From assembly GCF_014638745.1 (NCBI RefSeq), contig NZ_BMFO01000002.1, positions 558,001-622,000 on the forward strand: a stretch of 64,000 bases of DNA, read 5' to 3'. Position 1 is the first letter of the stretch. The number at the start of each line of letters is the position of its first letter. The DNA is from Arenimonas maotaiensis. Lineage in GTDB: Bacteria; Pseudomonadota; Gammaproteobacteria; Xanthomonadales; Xanthomonadaceae. A model generated the notes under the pieces. The model saw only the letters and a list, made by a program, of their open reading frames with translations, did no database searches and was not told the origin of the DNA. Shown piece by piece: positions 24,958-33,393 of this stretch. The translations under genes were made by a program, and so were the position numbers.

Positions 24958-26097
24958 ATGAATTCAGCCATCCAAACCCAGGGCAACGGCAAGCCGGACA
25001 AGGCGCGGGCCGAGAACTACGTGTGCATCGAGGGCATCCGCAAGGAGTTCGACGGCTTCGTCGCGGTCGACGACGTCAGCCTGAGCATCCGCAAGGGCGA
25101 GATCTTCGCGTTGCTCGGCGCTTCCGGCTGCGGCAAGTCCACCCTGCTGCGGATGCTGGCGGGTTTCGAACGGCCGACCGCGGGCACCATCGTGCTCGAC
25201 GGCCAGAAGATGAACGACATCCCGCCGTACGACCAGGCGGTGAACATGATGTTCCAGAGCTACGCCCTGTTCCCGCACATGACGGTGGAGCAGAACGTCG
25301 CCTTCGGCCCGACCCAGAAGAAGATGCCGAAGGACGAGGTCGCCCGCCGCGTCGAGGAGATGCTGGCGCTGGTGCAGATGGGCAAGTTCGCCAAACGCAA
25401 GCCGCATCAATTGTCCGGCGGCCAGCAGCAGCGCGTCGCGCTCGCGCGTGCGATGGCCACCAGTCCGAAGCTGCTGCTGCTCGACGAGCCGATGGGCGCG
25501 CTCGACAAGAAGCTGCGTTCGCAGATGCAGATCGAACTGGTCAACATCGTCGAGCGCCTGAACGTGACCTGCGTGATGGTGACCCACGACCAGGAGGAGG
25601 CAATGACCATGGCGCACCGCATCGCGGTCATGGACGCCGGCCGCATCCTGCAGATCGGCACCCCCGACGAGATCTACGAACAGCCGAACTGCCGGTTCAC
25701 CGCCGAGTTCATCGGCTCGGTCAACCTGTTCGAGGGCAAGGTCGAGGAGGACGAGAAGGATTACGTCACCATCCGCACCCCGGCCCTCGATGCGCCGATC
25801 TACGTCGGCCACGGCATCACCGGCCACGAGGGCATGAGCGTCGCCTTCGCCATTCGGCCGGAGAAGATCGCCATCTCCAAGGACGAACCGGCGCAGCAGT
25901 ACAACAAGGTACGGGGCGTGATCGAGGAGATCGCCTACTTCGGTTCGCATTCGGTGTACCACGTGCGCCTGCCCGGCGGCACCAAGGTGCTGTGCAACTT
26001 CGTCAACCTGAAGCGTTGGGCGTCCGAGGACTTCACCTGGAACGACCCGGTCTGGCTGAGCTGGCAGGACAACGCCGGCGTGGTGCTGACTTCATGA
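24958..26097 (+). CDS. spuF: Polyamine ABC transporter ATP-binding protein (PotA/SpuF)
   Basis: The 379-residue ATPase has Walker A GASGCGKST (54-62), signature LSGGQQQRV (about 152) and Walker B LLLLDEP (about 173), followed by a C-terminal TOBE domain. It energises uptake of polyamines through the two permeases encoded next. The ATG at 24958 follows GGAACGGGG; the open frame runs far upstream only because it crosses the binding-protein gene. Its stop overlaps the next start (ATGA). Confidence 0.95.
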   Translation: MNSAIQTQGNGKPDKARAENYVCIEGIRKEFDGFVAVDDVSLSIRKGEIFALLGASGCGKSTLLRMLAGFERPTAGTIVLDGQKMNDIPPYDQAVNMMFQSYALFPHMTVEQNVAFGPTQKKMPKDEVARRVEEMLALVQMGKFAKRKPHQLSGGQQQRVALARAMATSPKLLLLDEPMGALDKKLRSQMQIELVNIVERLNVTCVMVTHDQEEAMTMAHRIAVMDAGRILQIGTPDEIYEQPNCRFTAEFIGSVNLFEGKVEEDEKDYVTIRTPALDAPIYVGHGITGHEGMSVAFAIRPEKIAISKDEPAQQYNKVRGVIEEIAYFGSHSVYHVRLPGGTKVLCNFVNLKRWASEDFTWNDPVWLSWQDNAGVVLTS

Positions 26098-27011
26098 GCC
26101 GGCTGCTGCGGAGCGTCAAAAAGCGCCTGCCCGGCTCGCGCTGGGGCGTGATCGCGGTGCCGTATCTGTGGATGCTGCTGTTCTTCGCCATTCCGCTGGC
26201 CATCGCGTTCAAGATCTCGTTCTCGCAGGCGGCCATCGCGATGCCGCCGTACACGCCGCTGATCGACTGGAGCGGCGGCCAGCCGAGCCTGGACATCCAC
26301 CTCAAGAACTACCTGTACCTGTTCAACGATTCGCTGTACGTCAACGCCTATCTGAGTTCGATCAAGATCGCGGTGATCTCCACCTTCCTGTGCCTGCTGG
26401 TCGGCTACCCGATGGCTTACGCCATCGCGCGCCTGGACCCGGCCACCCGCAACATCGCGCTGATGCTGGTGATCCTGCCGTCCTGGACCTCGTTCCTGAT
26501 CCGCATCTACGCCTGGATCGGCATCCTGAAGAACAACGGCCTGCTCAACAACCTGCTACTGTGGCTGGGGGTCATCGACCAGCCGCTGGCGATCATGCAC
26601 ACGCCGTTGGCGGTCTACATCGGCATCGTGTACGCCTACCTGCCGTTCATGGTGCTGCCGCTGTACGCCAACCTGGTCAAGCTCGACCTGCGCCTGCTGG
26701 AGGCCGCCAGCGACCTGGGCGCGCGGCCGTGGAAGGCTTTCCTCAAGGTCACCCTGCCGCTGTCCAAGGCCGGCATCATCGCCGGCTCCATGCTGGTGAT
26801 GATCCCGGTGGTCGGCGAATTCGTCATTCCCGAGATGCTCGGCGGCCCGGACACGCTGATGATCGGTCGGGTGCTGTGGCAGGAGTTCTTCAACAACCGC
26901 GACTGGCCGGTGGCCTCGGCGGTGTCGATCGTGATGCTGCTGCTGCTGATCGTGCCGATCACGATCTTCCACAAGGCGCAGGCCAAGGAAATGGAGGCGA
27001 AACTCGCATGA
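26094..27011 (+). CDS. spuG: Polyamine ABC transporter permease (PotB/SpuG)
   Basis: The 305-residue inner-membrane permease has six predicted spans and the EAA loop EAASDLGARPWKAFLKVTLP that contacts the ATPase. The long first periplasmic loop is typical of PotB/PotH. Both ends overlap neighbouring genes by four bases (ATGA), indicating tight translational coupling. Confidence 0.95.
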   Translation: MSRLLRSVKKRLPGSRWGVIAVPYLWMLLFFAIPLAIAFKISFSQAAIAMPPYTPLIDWSGGQPSLDIHLKNYLYLFNDSLYVNAYLSSIKIAVISTFLCLLVGYPMAYAIARLDPATRNIALMLVILPSWTSFLIRIYAWIGILKNNGLLNNLLLWLGVIDQPLAIMHTPLAVYIGIVYAYLPFMVLPLYANLVKLDLRLLEAASDLGARPWKAFLKVTLPLSKAGIIAGSMLVMIPVVGEFVIPEMLGGPDTLMIGRVLWQEFFNNRDWPVASAVSIVMLLLLIVPITIFHKAQAKEMEAKLA

Positions 27012-27853
27012 GCCGGCACGCACGCGTATCCCGCTTCAGCCTGGGCATGTTGGCGCTCGGCTTCCTGTTCCTGTATGTGCCGATCCTGAGCCTGATCGTG
27101 TACTCGTTCAACGAGTCGAAGCTGGTCACGGTCTGGGCCGGGTTCTCTGTCAAATGGTATTTCGAGCTGTTCCGCGACCAGCAGATGATCGACGCCGCCA
27201 AGGTCAGCCTGAAGCTGGCGTTCCTGACCGCCTGCGCCGCGGTGGTGCTCGGCACCATGGCGGCCATGGTGATGACGCGCTTCCGCAGCTTCCGCGGCAA
27301 GACCCTGTTCAGCGCCCTGATCACCGCGCCGCTGGTGATGCCGGAAGTGATCACCGGCCTGTCGATGCTGCTGCTGTTCGTCTCGCTCGGCGACTGGTTC
27401 GGCTTCTTCCAGCAGCGCAGCGTGGCCACCATGTGGATCGCGCACGTGACCTTCACTGTATCGTTCGTCACGGTCATCGTGTCCTCGCGTCTGGCCGAGC
27501 TCGACCGTTCGCTGGAGGAGGCCGCGATGGACCTGGGCGCCAACCGGCTGAAGGTGTTCTTCGTGATCACCCTGCCGATCATCGCGCCGGCGCTGTTCTC
27601 CGGCTGGCTGATGGCGTTCACGCTGTCGCTCGACGACCTGGTGATCTCCAGCTTCACCTCCGGTCCGTCCTCGACCACGCTGCCGATGAAGATCTTCTCC
27701 TCGGTGCGCATGGGCGTCAGCCCGAAGATCAACGCCCTGGCGTCGCTGATGATCCTGGTGGTGGCCTTGGCCGCGGTGATCGCCTGGTGGTCGATGTGGC
27801 GCAGCGAGCGCCGACGCCAGCGCGACATGCAGCTGGCCCTGCAACAGAATTGA
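27008..27853 (+). CDS. spuH: Polyamine ABC transporter permease (PotC/SpuH)
   Basis: The 281-residue second permease has six predicted spans and the EAA loop EEAAMDLGANRLKVFFVITLP (only the core is diagnostic). The LDDLVISSFTSGP segment is shared by PotC/PotI proteins. It forms a heterodimeric channel with the preceding permease. The start overlaps the spuG stop; the aldehyde dehydrogenase gene follows after 10 bases. Confidence 0.95.
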   Translation: MSRHARVSRFSLGMLALGFLFLYVPILSLIVYSFNESKLVTVWAGFSVKWYFELFRDQQMIDAAKVSLKLAFLTACAAVVLGTMAAMVMTRFRSFRGKTLFSALITAPLVMPEVITGLSMLLLFVSLGDWFGFFQQRSVATMWIAHVTFTVSFVTVIVSSRLAELDRSLEEAAMDLGANRLKVFFVITLPIIAPALFSGWLMAFTLSLDDLVISSFTSGPSSTTLPMKIFSSVRMGVSPKINALASLMILVVALAAVIAWWSMWRSERRRQRDMQLALQQN

Positions 27854-27863
27854 GGAACATGCC

Positions 27864-29225
27864 ATGACCGTCGAAACCGTCAATCCCTGGACCGGGCAGG
27901 TCGAGTACCGCTACGCCTATTTCGATGCCACCGAGACCGAGGCCCGTCTGGCTGCCGCCGCCAAGGCCTTCCCGGCCTGGTCGGCGCTGTCGTTCGCCGA
28001 ACGCGCGGCTTATCTCGAACGCGTCGCCGCGCTGCTGCGCGAGCATAGCGGCCGCATCGCCTCGATCATGACCGCCGAAATGGGCAAGCTGCGCCGGGAG
28101 GCGCTGGCCGAAGTCGAGAAGTCGGCCGGCTGCTGCGAGTTCTACGCACGCCAGGCCGAAGCCTACATGCGCGACGAGCCGGTGGCGACCGACGCCAGCC
28201 GCAGCTTCGTGGCCTATGAGCCGATCGGCTGCGTGTTCGCCGTGATGCCCTGGAACTTCCCGGTCTGGCAGGTGTTCCGCTTCCTGGCGCCGGGCCTGAT
28301 GGCCGGCAACGTGGCCCTGCTCAAGCACGCCACCAACGTGCCACGCTGCGCCGATGCCATTGCCGAGGTGCTGGCGTTGGCCGGCGTGCCCGAGGGCGTG
28401 TTCGGCGTGCTGCACATCGACAACGACACCGCGGCGCGCGTCATCGCCGATCCGCGCGTGCAGGCGGTGACCCTGACCGGCAGCGAGCGCGCCGGCAAGT
28501 CGGTGGCCGCCACCGCCGGCGCCAACCTGAAGAAATCGGTGATGGAGCTCGGCGGCAGCGATCCGTTCGTGGTGCTGGACGACGCGGACCTGGACAAGGC
28601 GGTTCCGATTGCCATCGCCTCGCGTTTCGGCAACGCCGGCCAGACCTGCATCGCCGCCAAGCGCTTCATCCTCACGCCCGGCATCGCCGACGAGTTCGTG
28701 GCCCGCTTCACGGCCGCGGCCTCCGCGCTCGCCGTCGGCGATCCGAACCACGAGGCCAGCACGCTGGCGCCGATGGTGAGGTCGGATTCCCGCGACCAGC
28801 TGCACGCGCAGGTCGAGGCCAGCGTCCGCGCCGGCGCCAAGGTCCTGCTCGGCGGCGCCAAGGGCGCCGGCCCGTGCGAATATCCCGCCACCATCCTCGA
28901 CGGCGTGGCGCCCGGCATGGCCGCCTATTCCGACGAGCTGTTCGGACCGGTGGCCAGCATCATCCGCGCCAAGGACGCGGACGACGCCGTGCGCATCGCC
29001 AACGACACCGCCTTCGGCCTCGGCGCCAGCGTCTGGACCCGCGACACCGCCAAGGGCGAGGCCGTCGCCCGGCGCATCCAGGCCGGTGCGGTGTTCGTCA
29101 ACGCCTTGGTGCGTTCCGACGTGCGCCTGCCGTTCGGCGGCACCAAGGCCTCCGGCTTCGGACGCGAACTGGCCGAGCACGGCATCCACGAATTCATGAA
29201 CATCAAAACGGTGTATGTCGATTGA
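27864..29225 (+). CDS. Succinate-semialdehyde dehydrogenase, NAD(P)-dependent (Sad/GabD type)
   Basis: The 453-residue aldehyde dehydrogenase has general base Glu228 (VMELGGSDPF) and nucleophile Cys262 (GNAGQTCIAAKR). The N-terminal MPWNFPVWQVFR segment resembles E. coli Sad/YneI. In the locus it would oxidise succinate semialdehyde derived from GABA. It could also act on gamma-glutamyl-aminobutyraldehyde, since no separate PuuC-type gene is present here. RBS GAGGAACATGCC lies at the start, and the last 11 bases overlap the next gene. Confidence 0.88.
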   Translation: MTVETVNPWTGQVEYRYAYFDATETEARLAAAAKAFPAWSALSFAERAAYLERVAALLREHSGRIASIMTAEMGKLRREALAEVEKSAGCCEFYARQAEAYMRDEPVATDASRSFVAYEPIGCVFAVMPWNFPVWQVFRFLAPGLMAGNVALLKHATNVPRCADAIAEVLALAGVPEGVFGVLHIDNDTAARVIADPRVQAVTLTGSERAGKSVAATAGANLKKSVMELGGSDPFVVLDDADLDKAVPIAIASRFGNAGQTCIAAKRFILTPGIADEFVARFTAAASALAVGDPNHEASTLAPMVRSDSRDQLHAQVEASVRAGAKVLLGGAKGAGPCEYPATILDGVAPGMAAYSDELFGPVASIIRAKDADDAVRIANDTAFGLGASVWTRDTAKGEAVARRIQAGAVFVNALVRSDVRLPFGGTKASGFGRELAEHGIHEFMNIKTVYVD

Positions 29226-29844
29226 GCTGAGCCAATCGGCCCTGCAAGCCCACTTCGGCGCGGTCTGTACCGCGCCGATTTTCCTTGCGCATTGCGATCG
29301 GGCCGAGCCGGACATGCCGCTTTCGGACGGGGAAAGCCTGGCCGGCGAGGGCATGGCCTCGGAAAAGCGCCGCGCCGAATATCTGCTCGGCCGTTGCGCG
29401 TTGAAGGCGGTATTGGCCGGTCTGGGCCGCGACGCGGATACCGCGGCCATCCGCTGGCCCAGCCCGTTCTGCTCGCTCAGCCACAGCCACGGGCATGCGG
29501 TGGCGGTCGGTCTGGCGGGCGGGCAGGGCATCGGCATCGACCTGCAGCTGCAGAAAAAGCCGCCGTTCGCCGTGGCCGAACGCATCCTGACCGGCGCCAC
29601 CGCGGCTTACTGGGACGGCCTGCCTGATGCGGACAAAGCCGCCGCCCTGCAGCGCTTCTGGACCGTCAACGAGGCCGTGTACAAAGCCTGTCCGGCGCCG
29701 CAACCGGCCTATTTCCGGCACTACCGCATGCACGCGCCGGCGGCGATGGACGGCGAGGTCTCGATCGACGGCACCGACTACCGCTTCCGGGTGCATACCG
29801 CCATGCTGACGGACGGTTTCGTCAGCCTGGCCCTGCGCCTGTGA
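29215..29844 (+). CDS. 4'-Phosphopantetheinyl-transferase-like protein with altered motifs
   Basis: The 209-residue protein has the layout of Sfp-type transferases, which load phosphopantetheine onto carrier proteins. SLSHSHGHAVAVGL (87-100) matches the SxSHSxG region. GIGIDLQ (105-111) matches GIDxE, but the second acidic residue is Gln111. FWTVNEAVYKA (148-158) matches WxxKEAxxK, but the first Lys is Asn152 while Glu153 and Lys157 remain. Asp109 and Glu153 could still bind Mg. It overlaps the aldehyde dehydrogenase gene by 11 bases. No carrier-protein or synthase gene is nearby, so its target is unknown. It may be a weak, specialised or decaying enzyme. Confidence 0.7.
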   Translation: MSIELSQSALQAHFGAVCTAPIFLAHCDRAEPDMPLSDGESLAGEGMASEKRRAEYLLGRCALKAVLAGLGRDADTAAIRWPSPFCSLSHSHGHAVAVGLAGGQGIGIDLQLQKKPPFAVAERILTGATAAYWDGLPDADKAAALQRFWTVNEAVYKACPAPQPAYFRHYRMHAPAAMDGEVSIDGTDYRFRVHTAMLTDGFVSLALRL

Positions 29845-29849
29845 GGTCC

Positions 29850-29879
29850 TTGCATGGCAGGACGGGATTTGCTTAGATA
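29850..29879 (+). promoter_or_regulatory. Weak candidate promoter for the GlsB/YeaQ gene
   Basis: TTGCAT (29850-29855) and TAGATA (29874-29879) are separated by 18 bases and lie about 47 bases before the ATG at 29926. Both hexamers match the consensus only partly. Confidence 0.3.
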
Positions 29880-29925
29880 GGCCCATCAGGGGACGGCAAG
29901 ACGCCGAGCAAAGGGGAATTCACGC

Positions 29926-30174
29926 ATGGGTAGCTTGGTCTGGACGGTGGTGATCGGTTTCGCGGCCGGCTTGATTGCGCGCGCGCTGAAGCCGGGCAGG
30001 GATGCGCTTGGCATCCTGATGACCAGCCTGCTCGGCATCGCCGGCGCCTTCACCGCGACCTACATCGGCCGGGCGTTCGGCTGGACCGCGGAAACCGGCC
30101 TGTCGCGCTTCGTGGCGGCGGTGCTCGGCGCGGTGCTGCTGCTGTCCGTGTTCGGGCTGCTCAAGAAGAAATGA
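29926..30174 (+). CDS. GlsB/YeaQ/YmgE family small membrane protein
   Basis: The 82-residue protein has three short hydrophobic segments and the glycine-rich pattern GFAAGLIARALKPGRD typical of the GlsB/YeaQ/YmgE (transglycosylase-associated) family. These inner-membrane proteins are linked to general stress, but their biochemical role is unknown. A strong AAAGGGGAATT ribosome-binding region precedes the ATG. Confidence 0.88.
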   Translation: MGSLVWTVVIGFAAGLIARALKPGRDALGILMTSLLGIAGAFTATYIGRAFGWTAETGLSRFVAAVLGAVLLLSVFGLLKKK

Positions 30175-30238
30175 CCGCTTCGGCTGGCGCGGCGGCGCGT
30201 GATCCCATCCGGCGCCGGACGCCGATGGGAGCGTGGCC

Positions 30239-31216
30239 ATGCTGAAGCGTCTGCAGGCCGATTTCCAGCTTACCATCGTGCTGCTGTTCGGGTTCTTCTC
30301 CTCGGCGCTGATCACGCCCTTCGCCGTCTACCGCTTCCTGACCGGCAACACCGTGGTCGGCGTCCTGGATACGGTACTGGTGGCGATCATCGCCGGCGTG
30401 GTGGCGTATGGCTGGAAATCCGGGCGCACCGAACGCACCGGCCGTTTCCTGGTGATCATCAGCGGCCTCGGCGCGATGATGAGTTCGGAGCTGCTCGGCG
30501 TGGTCGGCGTGTTCTGGATGTACGTGGCCATCGTCGCCAACTTCTTCCTGACCACCAACCTGCGTTTCGCCGCCGCGTTCACGCTGCTAATCATCGCGCT
30601 GCTGGCGGTCACCGGCCACAGTTTCGACACCCTGGCGCAGATGTGGTCGTTCCTGGCCACCAGCCTGCTGCTGTCGCTGCTCAGCTACATCATCGCCGAC
30701 CAATACGCCAGCCAGCACGCGCGCCTCAAGCACCTGGCCACGGTCGATCCGCTGACCGGCGCGTTCAACCGCCGCAACATGGAGCTCGAGCTCGACCTCG
30801 CGGTCGAGGAGTTCGCCCGCACGCGCGCGCCGATGGCGGTGGTGCTGATGGACATCGACCACTTCAAACGCATCAACGACCGGCACGGCCATGACACCGG
30901 CGACGGCGTGCTGTGCCGCTTCGCCCGTCTGGTCCGCGACCACAGCCGCCACATCGACCGCTTCTACCGTTACGGCGGCGAGGAGTTCCTGATGTTGCTG
31001 AAGGGCGCCGGCGCGCATGAGGCCGCCGAGCTGGCCGAGAAGGTCCGGCGCGCCTGCGAACGCGAACTGCGCGATCCGGCCGGCGCGGTCACCGTATCGC
31101 TAGGCGTGGCCGGCCTGCGCCCGGGCGAGAGCTGCCAGCAATGGCTGGCGCGCGCCGACGCCGCGCTGTACCGCGCCAAGCACGACGGCCGCAACCGGAT
31201 GGTGTTGGCCGATTGA
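30239..31216 (+). CDS. Membrane-anchored diguanylate cyclase (GGDEF)
   Basis: The 325-residue protein has five or six N-terminal membrane spans (about 10-155). A GGDEF domain follows with active-site GGEEF at 246-250 and the metal/substrate region VVLMDIDHFKRIND. An inhibitory-site RxxD (RHID, 237-240) lies five residues before the active site, so product inhibition is expected. It makes c-di-GMP from GTP. The ATG at 30239 is preferred over a GTG two codons earlier because GGGAG at 30227-30231 is then well spaced. A short dyad GCCACG-GG-CGTGGC follows the stop. Confidence 0.92.
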   Translation: MLKRLQADFQLTIVLLFGFFSSALITPFAVYRFLTGNTVVGVLDTVLVAIIAGVVAYGWKSGRTERTGRFLVIISGLGAMMSSELLGVVGVFWMYVAIVANFFLTTNLRFAAAFTLLIIALLAVTGHSFDTLAQMWSFLATSLLLSLLSYIIADQYASQHARLKHLATVDPLTGAFNRRNMELELDLAVEEFARTRAPMAVVLMDIDHFKRINDRHGHDTGDGVLCRFARLVRDHSRHIDRFYRYGGEEFLMLLKGAGAHEAAELAEKVRRACERELRDPAGAVTVSLGVAGLRPGESCQQWLARADAALYRAKHDGRNRMVLAD

Positions 31217-31243
31217 GCCGCGGCCACGGGCGTGGCAGAATGG

Positions 31244-31304
31244 ACCGCATCCCGTTTTCCACCGCATCCCGTTTTCCACCGCATCCCGTTTTCCACCGCA
31301 TCCC
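31244..31304 (+). repeat. 17-bp tandem repeat, 3.6 copies, before the amidohydrolase gene
   Basis: Three perfect copies of ACCGCATCCCGTTTTCC (31244-31260, 31261-31277, 31278-31294) and ten bases of a fourth run directly into GGAG (31305-31308), the ribosome-binding site of the ATG at 31315. The unit is not a multiple of three. Copy-number change by slippage would alter the leader, and would shift frame if the ATG at 31240 were used. Confidence 0.95.
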
Positions 31305-31314
31305 GGAGCCCCGA

Positions 31315-32598
31315 ATGAACCGTCCGCTCAAACCGATCGTCGCCTTGGTGCTGGCGTTCATCGCCGCCGCCGCGTCGGCGCAACAGACGCCGGCCACCAC
31401 CGTGCTGGTCGCCGACCGCCTGTTCGACAGCCGCACCGGTCGCATCGTGGCCAACCCGGTGATTACCGTGCGCGGCGAGCGCATCGTGGCGGTGCAGTCC
31501 GGCGGCGCGTTGCCGGCAGCCGACCGCGTGATCCAGCTCAAGGGCATGACCCTGCTGCCGGGCCTGATCGACATGCACACCCACATCGACGCCGATCCGT
31601 CCTACGGCGGCTATACCTCGTTGCAGTTCGGCGACCGGTTCTGGTCGATGATCTCGGTGCCGAACGCCTGGAAGACGCTGCAGGCCGGCTTCACCACCAT
31701 CCGCAACGTCGGCGCCGGCGACTGGAACGACATCGGCCTAAAACAGGCCATCGACCAGGGCAAGGTGCCGGGCCCGCGCATCGTGCCGGCCGCGCACTCC
31801 TTCGGCGCCACCGGCGGCCACTGCGATTCCACCTTCTTCCCGCCGTCGATGGACCAGAAGAGCCCGTTCAACGTCGATTCGGTGGACGAGGCGCGTAAAT
31901 CGGTGCGTACCGTGCGCAAGTACGGCGCCGAAGTGATCAAGATCTGCGCCACCGGCGGCGTGTTCTCGCGCAACACCGAGCCCGGCCAGCAGCAGATGAG
32001 CCTGGAGCAGATGAAGGCGGTGGTCGACGATGCCCACATGTACGGCCTGAAGGTCGCCGCCCACGCGCACGGCGCCGCCGGCATCAAGGACGCCATCCGC
32101 GCCGGCGTCGACACCATCGAACACGCCAGCCTGATCGACGACGAAGGCATCGCCTTGGCCAAGAAGCACGGCACCTGGCTGTCGATGGACATCTACAACA
32201 CCGAGTACACGCAATCCGAAGGCCGCAAGAACGGCGTGCTGGAGGATAACCTGCGCAAGGACCGCGAGGTGGCCGACGTGCAGCGCGAAGGCTTCCGCAA
32301 GGCGCATCGCGCCGGCGTGCGGATGGTATACGGCACCGATGCCGGCGTGCATCCGAACGGCGACAACGCCAAGCAGTTCCGGTGGATGGTGCGTTACGGC
32401 ATGACGCCGGCGCAGGCGATCCAGAGCGCCACCGCCAACGCCGCCGAGGCCCTGGCTCGCGCCGATGTCGGCGTCATCGAGGCCGGCCGCTATGCCGACA
32501 TCGTGGCGGTATCCGGCGATCCGACCCAGGACGTGACCTTGCTGGAGAACGTCGGTTTCGTGATGAAGGGCGGCGACGTGTACAAACAGTCGCCCTGA
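31315..32598 (+). CDS. Exported metal-dependent amidohydrolase (imidazolonepropionase/prolidase-like)
   Basis: The 427-residue protein has a Sec signal peptide (about 1-22, ending ASA). The amidohydrolase TIM-barrel motifs are HTH at 88-90 (DMHTHID), KVAAHAHG, DTIEHASLID and the catalytic Asp in YGTDAGVHP. Relatives include exported Xaa-Pro or Xaa-Arg carboxypeptidases of Caulobacter/Xanthomonas type, so a peptide substrate is plausible but unproven. ATG 31315 is chosen for its signal peptide and SD; an in-frame ATG at 31240 would add an unlikely leader made of the repeat. Confidence 0.87.
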   Translation: MNRPLKPIVALVLAFIAAAASAQQTPATTVLVADRLFDSRTGRIVANPVITVRGERIVAVQSGGALPAADRVIQLKGMTLLPGLIDMHTHIDADPSYGGYTSLQFGDRFWSMISVPNAWKTLQAGFTTIRNVGAGDWNDIGLKQAIDQGKVPGPRIVPAAHSFGATGGHCDSTFFPPSMDQKSPFNVDSVDEARKSVRTVRKYGAEVIKICATGGVFSRNTEPGQQQMSLEQMKAVVDDAHMYGLKVAAHAHGAAGIKDAIRAGVDTIEHASLIDDEGIALAKKHGTWLSMDIYNTEYTQSEGRKNGVLEDNLRKDREVADVQREGFRKAHRAGVRMVYGTDAGVHPNGDNAKQFRWMVRYGMTPAQAIQSATANAAEALARADVGVIEAGRYADIVAVSGDPTQDVTLLENVGFVMKGGDVYKQSP

Positions 32599-32627
32599 TC
32601 GGGCTTTTCGTCTGCTGCAACCCGCTG

Positions 32628-32653
32628 AAAAGACCCGGCTTTCCGGGTCTTTT
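32628..32653 (+). terminator. Terminator after the amidohydrolase gene
   Basis: The stem AAAGACCCGG / CCGGGTCTTTT with a CTTT loop runs into a T-rich tail 29 bases after the stop. Another stem could form on the opposite strand. Confidence 0.88.
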
Positions 32654-32672
32654 CGGTTTTCCGGCAGAAGAT

Positions 32673-32713
32673 TTGACTTGAGTCAATATCACGATTTCTT
32701 AACGCCGGATAAT
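32673..32713 (+). promoter_or_regulatory. FNR-type activated promoter of ompW
   Basis: The palindrome TTGAC-TTGA-GTCAA (32673-32686) fits TTGA-N6-TCAA of the FNR/FixK family. GATAAT (32708-32713) is a five-of-six -10 box. A start point near 32721 places the box centre at -41.5, the standard class II FNR activation position, and there is no good -35 box. OmpW is FNR-regulated in other gammaproteobacteria. Confidence 0.72.
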
Positions 32714-32746
32714 GACTTCATGATTTCAACCCAAGGAGAAAAAATC

Positions 32747-33346
32747 ATGAAGAAGTCCACCCTGGCCGTCCTGCTGCTCGCCGGCTTCGCCGCCCAATCC
32801 GCTTCCGCCGCCGACTGGTTCGTGCGTGGCGGCCTGACCAACGTCAATCCGAAGTCGGACAACGGCACGGTCAATTCGGCTAACGCCACCATCGACAGCA
32901 ACACCCAGCTCGGCCTGAGCTTCGGTTACCACATCAACCCGAACGTCGCCATCGAAGTGCTGGCCGCTACGCCGTTCAAGCACGAAGTCGCGCTCAATGG
33001 CACCACCGTCGCCGAGTTCAAGCACCTGCCGCCGACCTTCTCGGTACAGTACTACTTCAATCCGGAAGCCAAGGTCAGCCCGTTCGTCGGCGCCGGCCTG
33101 AACTACACCCTGACCTTCAGCGAGAAGGAAAAGGCTGTTCTGGGCAACAACAACATCTCGATCGGCAACAGCTTCGGCCTGGCTGCCCAAGCCGGCCTGC
33201 GTTTCCAGGTCTCGGAAGATTGGGACATGACCGTCGACGCCCGTTGGATGGACATCGACGCCGACGTCAAGCTCAACGGTACCGACATCGGCACCGCCAA
33301 CGTCGATCCGATGGTGTACTCGGTGATGTTCGGCAAGCGCTTCTGA
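32747..33346 (+). CDS. ompW: Outer membrane protein OmpW
   Basis: The 199-residue protein has a Sec signal (1-21, QSASA) and an eight-strand beta-barrel sequence that ends in aromatic residue Phe (GKRF). Family segments are GLSFGYHINPNVAIEVLAATPF and the LPPTFSVQYYF strand (partial). OmpW forms a narrow hydrophobic channel in the outer membrane. AAGGAGAA at 32733-32740 is a strong ribosome-binding site for the ATG at 32747. An earlier in-frame TTG lies within the FNR site and is not used. Confidence 0.93.
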   Translation: MKKSTLAVLLLAGFAAQSASAADWFVRGGLTNVNPKSDNGTVNSANATIDSNTQLGLSFGYHINPNVAIEVLAATPFKHEVALNGTTVAEFKHLPPTFSVQYYFNPEAKVSPFVGAGLNYTLTFSEKEKAVLGNNNISIGNSFGLAAQAGLRFQVSEDWDMTVDARWMDIDADVKLNGTDIGTANVDPMVYSVMFGKRF

Positions 33347-33365
33347 TCGAACCGCGCCGTAACGG

Positions 33366-33393
33366 AAAAAGCCGGGCATTGCCCGGCTTTTTT
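33366..33393. terminator. Bidirectional terminator between ompW and the radical SAM gene
   Basis: The stem AAAAAGCCGGGC / GCCCGGCTTTTTT with an ATT loop serves both convergent genes; the radical SAM stop codon begins at its right edge. Confidence 0.92.
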
